Positions 37,109 through 45,579 of a stretch of 64,000 nucleotides of DNA are shown piece by piece; the stretch's first letter is position 1; every line of letters starts with the position of its first letter. The stretch lies in contig NZ_QWEI01000002.1 of assembly GCF_003515775.1 (NCBI RefSeq), positions 186,001 to 250,000 of the forward strand, in the 5' to 3' direction. The notes beneath the pieces were generated by a model that searched no databases, was not told the DNA's origin, and saw nothing but the letters and a program-made list of their open reading frames with translations. Both the position numbers and the translations under genes were made by a program. The stretch is from Ureibacillus yapensis. Its GTDB lineage: Bacteria; Bacillota; Bacilli; Bacillales_A; Planococcaceae.

Positions 37109-38214
37109 TTTTCTTCACCTAGTTTCGGATAGGCCGAAATAAACAAATCAGGACCAATTTGTTCAAAAGAATGGAATTCCAGCTGAACAGCATCGTCCAT
37201 TTTCTCTAAATCCAACCCGGCAAAAGGCGTTTTCGAATGGCTTCCACCCAGTACCTTTGGTGCGATATACACAAGGAATTTATTAATATGGTTTCCTCTA
37301 AGGAAGGAAGCATTTACGTCAGCTCCACCTTCCACCATTAGATCCGTTATTCCGGCTTTAAATAATTCATGGAGTGTTTCGTCTAAATCCAATCCACTGT
37401 CCGTTTTGGATACCGTCAAAATTTGTACACCCTGTTCCTTCAATTGCCCAATTTTCTCGTTATCGGCATCTTTCCCGCAAACAATAATCGTTTGAGCTTC
37501 TGTTGTATCGGCGACATTTGAGTTCAATGGAGTTTTCAACTCGCTATCCAAAATGATACGAACCGGATTCTTTCCTTTTTTATAAGAAAGTCTTGTTGTG
37601 AGCGAAGGATTATCCGCCAGCACCGTTCCCACACCAACTAAAATGCCGTCTACTCTATCCCGAAGTTCATGCACATGTTGGCGTGCCTCTACGCTTGTAA
37701 TCCATTGAGAGTGGCCGGTATGTGCGGCAATTTTACCATCCAAGGTCATGGCAAATTTCGAAATAACGAACGGTTTATCCGTCAACATATTATGAATAAA
37801 ACGCTCGTTCAATTGACGGGCCTCTTCCTCCAACAAACCAACCTCGACTTCAATTCCCGCTTCTTTTAACAAATTAATGCCGCGTCCGGCAACAGATGGA
37901 TTCGGATCCATCGTTGCTACAACAACGCGGCTAACTTCCGATTCTTTTACTAATTTCGCGCACGGTGGTGTTTTCCCGTAATGCGAACACGGCTCTAGCG
38001 TTACATACAAAGTTGCTCCTTTTGCATGCTCGCCCGCCATGTTAAAGGCATGTACTTCAGCATGCGGTTCGCCTGCTTTTCGATGCAGGCCTGTCCCTAC
38101 AATTACACCATTTTTCACTAGAACTGCTCCCACACAAGGATTCGGGTTTGTTCTTCCCTTGGCGGAAGCAGCCAAGTCCAAAGCCAATTGCATATACTCG
38201 CGATCAGTTTTCAT
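37105..38214 (-). CDS. ribD: Bifunctional pyrimidine deaminase/reductase RibD
   Basis: 369 residues. The N-terminal deaminase has the zinc site HAEVHAF near 51 and LEPCSHYGKTPPC near 76-88. The C-terminal reductase (about 150-360) has VGVGTVLADNPSLTTR and the glycine-rich MVEGGADVNASFL. RibD acts on the pyrimidine made by GTP cyclohydrolase II. It follows ribA by 14 bases. ribE and ribH are not in the window. Confidence 0.93.
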   Translation of the reverse strand: MKTDREYMQLALDLAASAKGRTNPNPCVGAVLVKNGVIVGTGLHRKAGEPHAEVHAFNMAGEHAKGATLYVTLEPCSHYGKTPPCAKLVKESEVSRVVVATMDPNPSVAGRGINLLKEAGIEVEVGLLEEEARQLNERFIHNMLTDKPFVISKFAMTLDGKIAAHTGHSQWITSVEARQHVHELRDRVDGILVGVGTVLADNPSLTTRLSYKKGKNPVRIILDSELKTPLNSNVADTTEAQTIIVCGKDADNEKIGQLKEQGVQILTVSKTDSGLDLDETLHELFKAGITDLMVEGGADVNASFLRGNHINKFLVYIAPKVLGGSHSKTPFAGLDLEKMDDAVQLEFHSFEQIGPDLFISAYPKLGEEK

Positions 38215-38228
38215 CTAAAAAACTCTCC

Positions 38229-38978
38229 TTATAGTTCAACAATAAATTCTTTTTGCGGAATATGGCCGGATTTCTTCACTTTCGTTTCCAGGTAATGACG
38301 ATTTGTCTCGGTTAAACCGCCCCATATCGAGATATGGTCGTGTGCAAGAAGACCATGGGATTTCAAAGCTTCAAGTTTTTTTGGATTGTTTGTAATCAAT
38401 GTAACCGGCTTTGATCGAAGCGCCTCCAGAACCCGAATGGCTTCACCATAATTGCGCACATCATCTTCAAATCCCAGTGCATTATTTGCCTCAACCGTGT
38501 CATAGCCTTCTTCTTGAAGAAGGTAAGCCAAGGATTTCGAGAATAATCCAATGCCGCGCCCTTCATGATTGGCCAAATAAAAAATAGCGCCGCAGCCATG
38601 CTCTTCAATCATTTTCATCGATTCATGCAATTGATATCCACAATCACAACGTTGACTGCCGAAAATGTCCCCTGTATGGCAAATGCTGTGCATACGAATT
38701 ATTGCGGAATCCGCATTGGCAAAATCGCCATAGACCAATACGGAAGACTGCTGCTTGGAAGCCAACTCGGCATTGATGATTCCTTGTAGTACCTGCTCTT
38801 TTGAATCTAATTGTTTGTCGATATTCAACCATGTATACCATTGGAAAGTGGTTTCAAAGTCCCCCTGCTTAATTGGCAGTCGAACTGGACCAACAATACA
38901 AAGATTTTCTTTCTCGTTAAACGAAACAATCTGCATTTTTTGTTTCAAAATTTCATGTGTATCTGAACGGTTTAACAT
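38229..38978 (-). CDS. ribA: GTP cyclohydrolase II
   Basis: 249 residues. The zinc cysteines lie in GDIFGSQRCDCGYQL near 133, and YLANHEGRGIGLFSK near 155 carries the catalytic Arg. It opens the imidazole ring of GTP. Unlike Bacillus RibBA it has no DHBP synthase domain; the first 50 residues are a short extension. It is the first gene of a four-gene operon with a promoter and operator at 39032-39077. Confidence 0.92.
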   Translation of the reverse strand: MLNRSDTHEILKQKMQIVSFNEKENLCIVGPVRLPIKQGDFETTFQWYTWLNIDKQLDSKEQVLQGIINAELASKQQSSVLVYGDFANADSAIIRMHSICHTGDIFGSQRCDCGYQLHESMKMIEEHGCGAIFYLANHEGRGIGLFSKSLAYLLQEEGYDTVEANNALGFEDDVRNYGEAIRVLEALRSKPVTLITNNPKKLEALKSHGLLAHDHISIWGGLTETNRHYLETKVKKSGHIPQKEFIVEL

Positions 38979-39031
38979 GTTTTATCACCTATCTATTCTT
39001 TAGCACAATATATGCGAATTTTTATTTGTTG

Positions 39032-39077
39032 GTTACTTTTTGTAACTAAGTATATATTAATAATTAGCAAAGGTCAA
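39032..39077 (-). promoter_or_regulatory. Promoter of the ribA operon with a GTTAC-N5-GTAAC dyad
   Basis: On the minus strand TTGACC (39072-39077), 17 bases, TATACT (39049-39054). The dyad GTTAC-N5-GTAAC (39032-39046) sits just after the -10. HxlR-type regulators bind sites of this general form. The leader is about 65 bases, too short for an FMN riboswitch. Confidence 0.65.
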
Positions 39078-39592
39078 TTCTAGCAAGTCGAGGAGTACAT
39101 TTTAATAGATATTCAAGAATTTTACCATATTTTTCTGATGTTTTTTTTAGTTCTTAAGCAGGATTAGAACAGAAAATTTGTAGTATCTCAATATTATAAT
39201 AATAACCAATTGGCAGGAAATAATGTATGGACTAAAAAACACAAAAGCTCAGTAATTGCGGAGTATTGTATAGCCAATGGAATTGCTATTAGAAAGATTA
39301 TTTGTTGCTGCTGAAGGTCATTTGCGAGTGGGAGATGGTTGGAGCATTAATCGAAAGTGAAAATTATCCTTTGTCACAATCATTTCACAATCTGGTTTTT
39401 TGGGACTCAATTTGGGGATTTTTTTATGCATTTGGCGCATTCTGATAAGGAGTTTTCTTCAAGTATTATCAAACTCGGCTATTGAGGTTTTCTAATCATG
39501 AACATTTCTGCTTGCTGTTTTAGAATATCGTCTTAAACGCTATCTGCACAACAGCACATGGATCCCCCATTAAAAAACGGTTCCCCATCCAT

Positions 39593-39623
39593 AAAACCCT
39601 CCAGCAACAAACGCTGAAGGGTT
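39593..39623 (-). terminator. Terminator of the LysM/3D gene
   Basis: Stem AACCCT-CAGC / GCTG-AGGGTT with flanking T on the minus strand. Confidence 0.75.
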
Positions 39624-39631
39624 AAAAATTT

Positions 39632-40453
39632 TTAATTCAGGATTCTTACTTTAACTTGCTTTCTGCCCCACTGAAGGGCTTGTTGTTGTGTTGGAATAAA
39701 CACATCGATTTTATTTCCTTTAATTGCACCGCCAGTGTCTCCTGCTATTGCTTCCCCATAGCCTTCCACCCAAACTTTGGAGCCAAGCGGAATAACATTT
39801 GGATCGACGGCAATTACTTTTTGATTCGGATTTGAACGCAGATCGATACCGGTCGCGGTTTTTCCTGAACAGCCCGAGCAATAAGCCGTATATGCCGTTG
39901 AATTCATCACAATCTCTCTGCCCGACGATTGTTCAGCACTTGTGTCTTCTTGAACAACCTTTTTCTCCGATGTTTGTTGCTCACTTGTTTGCGCTTTATT
40001 GATTCTTTTTTCGTCAACTGGTTTCTCACTTACCTTTACTGCAGCAACCCTTTTGTCTGATGATACTGTTGTCTGACTCCATGAACTTTTTGCAATTCCT
40101 TGGGATTTTCCTTCCAAAACAAGCTCCTCTCCCGGATAAATCAGGGAGTCGCTTAAATTATTCCACGCCATCAGCTCTTGAACCTGTATCCCATTATTTA
40201 TAGCAATTCTATATAGTGTATCCCCTTTTTTCACTTTATGCACTTTCAGCTGCGCAATTTCAGATTGCTGCAACTCCTTGTTCTCTGAATTATTCTGAAG
40301 CGCTTCGTCGGCCTCACTTAACAGGAAAACTTGTTCATATTCATCATCCGTATGCATCAGGGCACGATCGTTTTCCATACCATACACCTTAAATGATGAT
40401 ATTGAGAAAATAATAAATAGCATAATCGAAGTTAATGTCCATTTCATTTTCAT
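39632..40453 (-). CDS. Secreted LysM and 3D-domain cell-wall protein (YocH-like)
   Basis: 273 residues. A signal peptide (about 1-25) is followed by a LysM repeat (about 70-113, VKKGDTLYRIAINNG and WNNLSDSLIYPGEELVL). A Ser/Gln/Glu-rich linker (about 115-180) leads to a 3D domain with ATGIDLRSN, AVDP and AGDTGGAIKGNKIDVF, whose three aspartates give the name. YocH-like proteins bind or cut peptidoglycan. TGTAAY repeats lie upstream (40564-40587). Confidence 0.85.
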   Translation of the reverse strand: MKMKWTLTSIMLFIIFSISSFKVYGMENDRALMHTDDEYEQVFLLSEADEALQNNSENKELQQSEIAQLKVHKVKKGDTLYRIAINNGIQVQELMAWNNLSDSLIYPGEELVLEGKSQGIAKSSWSQTTVSSDKRVAAVKVSEKPVDEKRINKAQTSEQQTSEKKVVQEDTSAEQSSGREIVMNSTAYTAYCSGCSGKTATGIDLRSNPNQKVIAVDPNVIPLGSKVWVEGYGEAIAGDTGGAIKGNKIDVFIPTQQQALQWGRKQVKVRILN

Positions 40454-40605
40454 TTCTTAGTCCCCCTATTTATAAAATCTCTCTAAATTTAAATAGTCTA
40501 TGAGATAAGTTATATTTTTAATTTTCCATAAATATACTTTATGTTATAAAAATAGAGTTAAAATGTAACATTTGTAATAAATGTAATCTTTTTATAATTT
40601 AGAAC

Positions 40606-40648
40606 AACAAAAAAACTGGTTCACAAACAATTGTTTGTTGAACCAGTC
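40606..40648 (-). terminator. Terminator of the SDR gene
   Basis: Stem ACTGGTTCA / TGAACCAGT with inner CAAACAATTGTTTG; T-run on the minus strand. Confidence 0.85.
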
Positions 40649-40665
40649 TAGCATCATATGTTTTT

Positions 40666-41403
40666 TTATTGAGCAGTATATCCGCCGTCAACAGTTAATG
40701 TATTCCCAGTCATAAAGGATGAATCGTCGGATGAAAGGAACAGCACTGCTTTTGCCATTTCCTCCGATTGCCCCAATCGTTTCATCGGCGTCATTTGTCG
40801 CAAAATGTCTTTGCTTTCTTCTGGAATGATTGGTGTATCAATAAACCCTGGACATAATGCATTGATGCGAATATTCTGTTCTGCGTATTCCAGCGCAAGG
40901 GAACGAGTTAAGTTGATAACCCCACCTTTTGCTGCATTATAAGCAGCCGATCCTGGGGAACCTACCCAACCATACATCGAAGCAGTGTTTACCATCACTC
41001 CGCCGCCAGCTTTTAAAAATTCTCTTAATGCCTCGCGAGCTACCAAGAAAACACCATCCAAATCGACATTTACCGTGTTTCGCCATTCAGAGTATTCCAG
41101 GTCGTGGGAAGAATGCACTCTGCCTATCCCCGCGTTGTTGAAGACGATATCCACTTTTCCGAAAGTCTCAATTGTTTGCTTGAAGAATGCAGCCACTTCT
41201 TCTTCACTCGTAATATTTCCTTTTACAAAAAGCGCTTCCGCGTTTTGATTTTTTAACTCTTGTTCGAAAGCTTTCCCTTTTTCTTCATTTAAGTCCACCA
41301 GTACTACTTTGGCCCCTTCTTCAACAAAGAGCTTTGCTGTCGCAGCACCAATACCGGAAGCGCCACCTGTAATAACTGCTACTTTATCCTGTAATTTGCC
41401 CAC
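40666..41403 (-). CDS. Short-chain dehydrogenase/reductase
   Basis: 245 residues from a GTG start: VGKLQDKVAVITGGASGIG. The active site is intact: Ser in NTASMYGWVG and the pair YNAAKGG (Tyr and Lys). The start is GTG at 41403 because AAGGAGG lies eight bases upstream, inside the codons of an upstream ATG reading. LVDLNEE after the second strand favours NAD. It lies beside, and divergent from, the acyl-CoA dehydrogenase operon at 41707, so it may serve the same catabolism as a hydroxyacyl dehydrogenase; this is inference. Confidence 0.85.
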   Translation of the reverse strand: MGKLQDKVAVITGGASGIGAATAKLFVEEGAKVVLVDLNEEKGKAFEQELKNQNAEALFVKGNITSEEEVAAFFKQTIETFGKVDIVFNNAGIGRVHSSHDLEYSEWRNTVNVDLDGVFLVAREALREFLKAGGGVMVNTASMYGWVGSPGSAAYNAAKGGVINLTRSLALEYAEQNIRINALCPGFIDTPIIPEESKDILRQMTPMKRLGQSEEMAKAVLFLSSDDSSFMTGNTLTVDGGYTAQ

Positions 41404-41623
41404 AAAAAATTCCTCCTTCTCACTACTTTTAGGCATTGTTACTATTCCCAAAAAAGCATTGCCTAAAACGATTATAGGTTTAAACAGAAAAGTCTTAAAG
41501 GGAGATTCAGGTTATTTCACAGATTCTTCTTTTAAAAGATATAATTTTGTGTCAATTTTCACCCCACTTATATCGAGTACAAACTACCAATAGATTTAAA
41601 TTATAGAATATTCAGATATTTGC

Positions 41624-41688
41624 TTGACGGAATAAATTCTTTTCCTTTAGAATACCAATATAGAGTAATTATTACCGTATAACGGTAA
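41624..41688 (+). promoter_or_regulatory. Promoter and TTACCG dyad upstream of the plus-strand acyl-CoA dehydrogenase operon
   Basis: TTGACG (41624-41629), 18 bases, TAGAAT (41648-41653). Downstream of the likely start lies a perfect dyad TTACCG-TATAA-CGGTAA (41672-41688), right before the ribosome site GGGAGG. A repressor bound here would block elongation. Confidence 0.65.
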
Positions 41689-41706
41689 AACTGGGAGGAA
41701 TATTCG

Positions 41707-42852
41707 ATGAAATTACCAGCAGTTCATTTTACCCAAAGACAACATGAATTTCGATTTGAGGTACGCCAATTTTTAAAAGAAAAATGTGCAGAAGGTAAAT
41801 TTCACACAAAATGCGATTCATGGCTAAGCGGCAGCAATCCCGATTTCTCAAAGTTAGTTGGCGAAAAAGGATGGATTGGCTTAACATGGCCCAAAAAGTA
41901 TGGCGGTGCAGAGAGAAGTTCTTTGGATCGTTACATATTAACCGAAGAATTTCTCGCTGCAGGCGCTCCTGTTGCCGCCCATTGGATTGCAGATCGCCAA
42001 ACCGGTCCCCTGCTTTTGCGTTTTGGTACCGAAGAGCAACGGCAATTCTTCCTTCCGAAAATAGCAGCCGGCACCTGTTATTTTGCGATTGGACTAAGCG
42101 AACCGAATAGTGGTTCCGATTTGGCATCAGTCACTACAAAAGCCGAAAAAGTGGAGGGCGGCTGGATTGTCAATGGGGCAAAAACTTGGACAAGCAATGC
42201 TCATGATGCTCACTATATGATCACTTTGGTGCGGACCGATCCATTTGATGGCGTAAAAAAACATAACGGTTTAAGTCAATTGATTATCGATTTGCATGCA
42301 GAGGGAGTTACAATATCCCCGATTAATTATATGACCGGCCAGCCGCATTTTAATGATGTTTATTTTGAAAACGTATTCGTGCCGGATGAAATGGTGGTAG
42401 GCGAACTCGGAAACGGATGGAAACAAGGCTTGGCTGAATTGGCATTTGAACGCAGCGGCCCTGAACGAATTCTAAGTACACTTCCTCTGCTAGTTGAACT
42501 AATCGAAGAACTGAAAAAACAAAACAACGTGATTGCATTGGAAGAAGCCGCAAAGCTGGTTGCCCAACTATGGAGTTTGCGAAACCTTTCCATCGGTGTT
42601 GCCAGGGTGCTTGAGGAAGGTGGAGAGGTTGCGATTCCCGCTGCGCTAGTAAAGAGCATTGGAACAAAGTTTGAACAGAGTATTCCGGAAATCACTCGCC
42701 TGCTGGTAGATACTTACCCGCGATTGGAAGCAAAGCAGAAACTCGACCGATTAATGGCTGAATCTCTCCTCCATTCACCTGGATTCACGATACGGGGAGG
42801 AACTTCAGAAATTCTATATGGAATCGTAGCGAAAGGAGTTGTAGCTGGATGA
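41707..42852 (+). CDS. Acyl-CoA dehydrogenase, large-type subunit (PimC-like)
   Basis: 381 residues with the ACAD fold: middle-domain CYFAIGLSEPNSGSDLAS near 118, TWTSNAHDA near 161, and C-terminal FTIRGGTSEILYGIVAKG. It lacks the YEGT-type motif of medium-chain enzymes. It overlaps the next dehydrogenase gene by four bases. Such overlapping pairs often form alpha2beta2 acyl-CoA dehydrogenases, as PimCD for pimeloyl-CoA or the sterol-side-chain enzymes. GGGAGG precedes the start. Confidence 0.85.
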   Translation: MKLPAVHFTQRQHEFRFEVRQFLKEKCAEGKFHTKCDSWLSGSNPDFSKLVGEKGWIGLTWPKKYGGAERSSLDRYILTEEFLAAGAPVAAHWIADRQTGPLLLRFGTEEQRQFFLPKIAAGTCYFAIGLSEPNSGSDLASVTTKAEKVEGGWIVNGAKTWTSNAHDAHYMITLVRTDPFDGVKKHNGLSQLIIDLHAEGVTISPINYMTGQPHFNDVYFENVFVPDEMVVGELGNGWKQGLAELAFERSGPERILSTLPLLVELIEELKKQNNVIALEEAAKLVAQLWSLRNLSIGVARVLEEGGEVAIPAALVKSIGTKFEQSIPEITRLLVDTYPRLEAKQKLDRLMAESLLHSPGFTIRGGTSEILYGIVAKGVVAG

Positions 42853-43916
42853 GTGAGATGAAAGAAATGATTCTTGAAGTGGTAGAAAAAATGTTTAAAA
42901 AGACAGTCGATAAAGAAACTGTGGATCTTGCAGAAAATGGACATTGGGCTGAAAGTGTTTGGCAAATTTTAAAGGACAATGAGATTTTAAATGTTGCCGT
43001 CTCTGAATCAGCTGGCGGTGCTGGCGGGGATATCGATGACTTACTAAGTCTTTATCAATTAGTTGGAAAATACGCCGTGCCCATTCCTTTTACAGAAACG
43101 ACATTATCAAACTATATATTGGAATCCTATCAGTTGGCAATTTCCAATGATTCAATCACCTACTGTTTACCTCAAACATCACTTGTCATGAATGATGATC
43201 AAACTATTTCCGGCACGCTTATTAATGTACCGTGGGCAAGGCACGTAAAGGAAATTCTGGCATTTGCACATAGTTCTGAAGGCGTTTTTCCCGTTCGTCT
43301 TTCATTAAAAGAAGCAACCATCCATCCTAATACGAATCTCGCTGGTGAATCTCGTGATACTGTAACATTTAATCAATCCAAAAGTTTACAAGTACAGTCT
43401 ACCCCTTTATCAGATGATCAATTGCAAGATCTAAACACAATCGACACTGCAGCTAAAAACGCGTTAATGTGCGGTGCTATTGAAAAAGCATTTCTTCTCT
43501 CGGTCCAGTTTGCAAAAGAACGGGAACAATTTGGACGGCCAATTCACCGATTTCAATTGGTACAACAGCATCTCGCGCTATTGGCAGGCGAACAAGCCAT
43601 TGCAAGCAGCTCTCTTGAAAATATGATTGCTGCCTTACTAGAAGGACGTGAGCAGAATGAAGTAGCATATACTCGAATTCGGTTAGATGAGGCGTCCAGA
43701 ATTGTTTCAACATCAGCCCATCAGGTACATGCAGCAATCGGAGTTACCCATGAACATAGCCTGCACCAATATACGCGCAGATTATGGTCTTGGAGAGAGG
43801 AAGGACTTACAGCGAACCATTGGAAAAAAGTTGTTGCCAATACATTGCTTACTACTCCTTTTGACGATTTATGGAGTTATTTGACGGATTCTGAAAAGAT
43901 TTTCACAACCAATTAG
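42849..43916 (+). CDS. Acyl-CoA dehydrogenase, small-type subunit (PimD-like)
   Basis: 355 residues, shorter and more divergent than its partner. The N-terminal helices are weakly conserved, with SAGGAGGDIDDLL near 55; the C-terminal domain has the REQFGRPIHRFQLVQQHLA segment (split as REQFGRPIHRF and QLVQQHLA), typical of ACADs. The canonical catalytic motif is not evident, so activity probably depends on the partner encoded just upstream, with which it overlaps by ATGA. Confidence 0.8.
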   Translation: MSEMKEMILEVVEKMFKKTVDKETVDLAENGHWAESVWQILKDNEILNVAVSESAGGAGGDIDDLLSLYQLVGKYAVPIPFTETTLSNYILESYQLAISNDSITYCLPQTSLVMNDDQTISGTLINVPWARHVKEILAFAHSSEGVFPVRLSLKEATIHPNTNLAGESRDTVTFNQSKSLQVQSTPLSDDQLQDLNTIDTAAKNALMCGAIEKAFLLSVQFAKEREQFGRPIHRFQLVQQHLALLAGEQAIASSSLENMIAALLEGREQNEVAYTRIRLDEASRIVSTSAHQVHAAIGVTHEHSLHQYTRRLWSWREEGLTANHWKKVVANTLLTTPFDDLWSYLTDSEKIFTTN

Positions 43917-43928
43917 GGGGTACTATAA

Positions 43929-44735
43929 ATGTCTGATTTATTGTTTGAAGTAAATGGACCGATAGCAACCATAACATTAAACCGTCCACAAAGCATGAAC
44001 GCTTTTAGTGAGGAAATGATTTTAAAATGGATCGACTCGCTGGAAAAAGTTCGGGATTCTGATGAAATTCGCGTTTGTTTAGTAAAAGGAAACGGCAAAG
44101 GCTTCTGCGCTGGCGGAGATATTAAAGCGATGAATGCCGGAAAAGGTTTTTTTGAAAGTAAAGAAGACGTTACTTCCACTGCCCTTGCACGCAAAAATTC
44201 TTTGTGGAAAAAAGTCCAGCGCGTTCCTTTATTGCTAGAAGAAATCGATAAGCCGGTCATTGCACAGGTTCACGGATTTGCTTTCGGAGCAGGGCTTGAT
44301 ATGGCATTAATGTGTGATATTCGTATAGTTGCGGAATCGACAAAACTTTCCGAAAGCTACGTTAATGCAGGCATTGTCCCTGGAGATGGGGGCGCATACT
44401 ATCTTCCACGATTAGTCGGAGTAGATCAAGCACTTGATTTGCTTTGGACCGGACGCGTGCTTACAGCGAAAGAAGCAAAAGAAAAAGGGTTGGTTACTTT
44501 TGTCGTGCCTGATGAAGAACTCGAGCGTTTCACACTGGACTATATCGAAAAAATTGCGAATGGACCGGCTGCCGTCATTCAATTTATGAAACGCGCGGTT
44601 TACCAAAGCCAAAAAATGAGCTTACGTTCCTCCCTGGACTATATCTCTTCAGCAATGGGGATTGTAACTGAGCTTCCTGACTACCAAGAGGGTGTTTCTG
44701 CGATTGTGGGAAAAAGAAAAGCAACATTTAATTGA
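43929..44735 (+). CDS. Crotonase-superfamily protein with atypical acid residues
   Basis: 268 residues. The start MSDLLFEVNGPIATITLNRP and the oxyanion region FCAGGDIKAM are typical. At the two usual hydratase glutamates it has HGFAFGAGLDMAL (Asp) and SESYVNAGIVPGDGG (Tyr at the second site, Asp in GDGG). It may be an isomerase or hydrolase and not a simple hydratase. It is 12 bases downstream of the dehydrogenase pair. Confidence 0.75.
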   Translation: MSDLLFEVNGPIATITLNRPQSMNAFSEEMILKWIDSLEKVRDSDEIRVCLVKGNGKGFCAGGDIKAMNAGKGFFESKEDVTSTALARKNSLWKKVQRVPLLLEEIDKPVIAQVHGFAFGAGLDMALMCDIRIVAESTKLSESYVNAGIVPGDGGAYYLPRLVGVDQALDLLWTGRVLTAKEAKEKGLVTFVVPDEELERFTLDYIEKIANGPAAVIQFMKRAVYQSQKMSLRSSLDYISSAMGIVTELPDYQEGVSAIVGKRKATFN

Positions 44736-44775
44736 ACCCTCACCTAAAATTGAAAAAAGGAAATTGGGTGATTTA

Positions 44776-45549
44776 ATGACTACAAATCATAAGAACAACA
44801 CATATACAATGCAATCACTCACAAAAGCGATTCACGTGTTAAAGGCTTTTACAAGAAAAGATAAAACTCTTTCTTTGACACAATTGCACAACAAAACAGG
44901 AATAGGGATTTCAAGTTTACAAAGAATTGTAGCCACTCTAATCAATGAAGGTTTTTTGCACAAGGATGAGAAAACAAAAACTTATGAACTTGGGCTTTCT
45001 ATTTTTATTCTAGGTAATCTAGTAGAACAAGAATCCGGTCTAATTACGGTGGCAAAGCCGATTTTGGCCAACCTCAATCATGAAACAGGAGAAAGCATCT
45101 CCCTTAATATCATTGATGGCGATGAACGGAGATGCTTATTGAACCTGGAGAGCACGCATTCCTTAAGTACAAAAGCATACGTGGGAGATAGCGCCCCGCT
45201 TTTTGCCGGGGCTTCTGCAAAAACTTTGCTTGCTTTTTTATCTCATGAAGAGATTGAACAGTACTTGAACAAAGTGAGATTGGTTCGAATCACACCAAAA
45301 ACCATTACGAATAAACAATCAGTCCTGGAAAGTCTGGCTGAAATTCGCGAAAAAGGCTATGCCATTAGCAAAAGTGAGCGTATATTGGGAGTGGCTTCCA
45401 TAAGCGCTCCCATTCTTTTGCCAACTGGGAAACCCCTTGCCTCTATAACGATTGTTATTCCCGAAGTACGTTTTTCGCAGTATAACCTGGAAGAGCTGAT
45501 ACAAAAAATAAAAGAAGCTGCCCATCGGATCGAACAGCAATTGTATTGA
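44776..45549 (+). CDS. IclR-family transcriptional regulator
   Basis: 257 residues. An N-terminal winged helix (about 10-75: SLTKAIHVLKAF and GIGISSLQRIVATLINEGFL) is followed by an IclR effector domain (about 85-255), with AYVGDSAPLFAGASAKTLLAF and EKGYAISKSERILGVASI. The start ATG at 44776 has GGGTG upstream; the earlier ATG would overlap the crotonase gene. It is the last gene of the plus operon. It probably senses an intermediate and could bind the dyad at 41672. Confidence 0.85.
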   Translation: MTTNHKNNTYTMQSLTKAIHVLKAFTRKDKTLSLTQLHNKTGIGISSLQRIVATLINEGFLHKDEKTKTYELGLSIFILGNLVEQESGLITVAKPILANLNHETGESISLNIIDGDERRCLLNLESTHSLSTKAYVGDSAPLFAGASAKTLLAFLSHEEIEQYLNKVRLVRITPKTITNKQSVLESLAEIREKGYAISKSERILGVASISAPILLPTGKPLASITIVIPEVRFSQYNLEELIQKIKEAAHRIEQQLY

Positions 45550-45579
45550 TGCCGTCCGACTATGGGCGCTTCTTTTTTA
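45549..45579. terminator. Convergent terminator between the IclR and SDR genes
   Basis: Stem GCCGTCC / GGGCGC with one bulge, followed by six T. Confidence 0.6.

Larger units (their letters stand above)
38979..39631. other. 650-base intergenic region upstream of ribA
   Basis: It holds the ribA promoter at its left end and the terminator of the LysM/3D gene at its right end. No FMN riboswitch core was found. A stop-free run of about 50 codons without an ATG (39168-39320, including WTKKHKSSVIAEYC) looks like a decayed gene fragment, but I cannot name it. Confidence 0.5.

Noticed and set aside
38979-39100. FMN riboswitch before ribA
   Set aside because: The leader is about 65 bases and the RFN core was not found.
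39168-39320. A stop-free run of about 50 codons
   Set aside because: No start codon or ribosome site and no recognisable protein; at most a decayed fragment.
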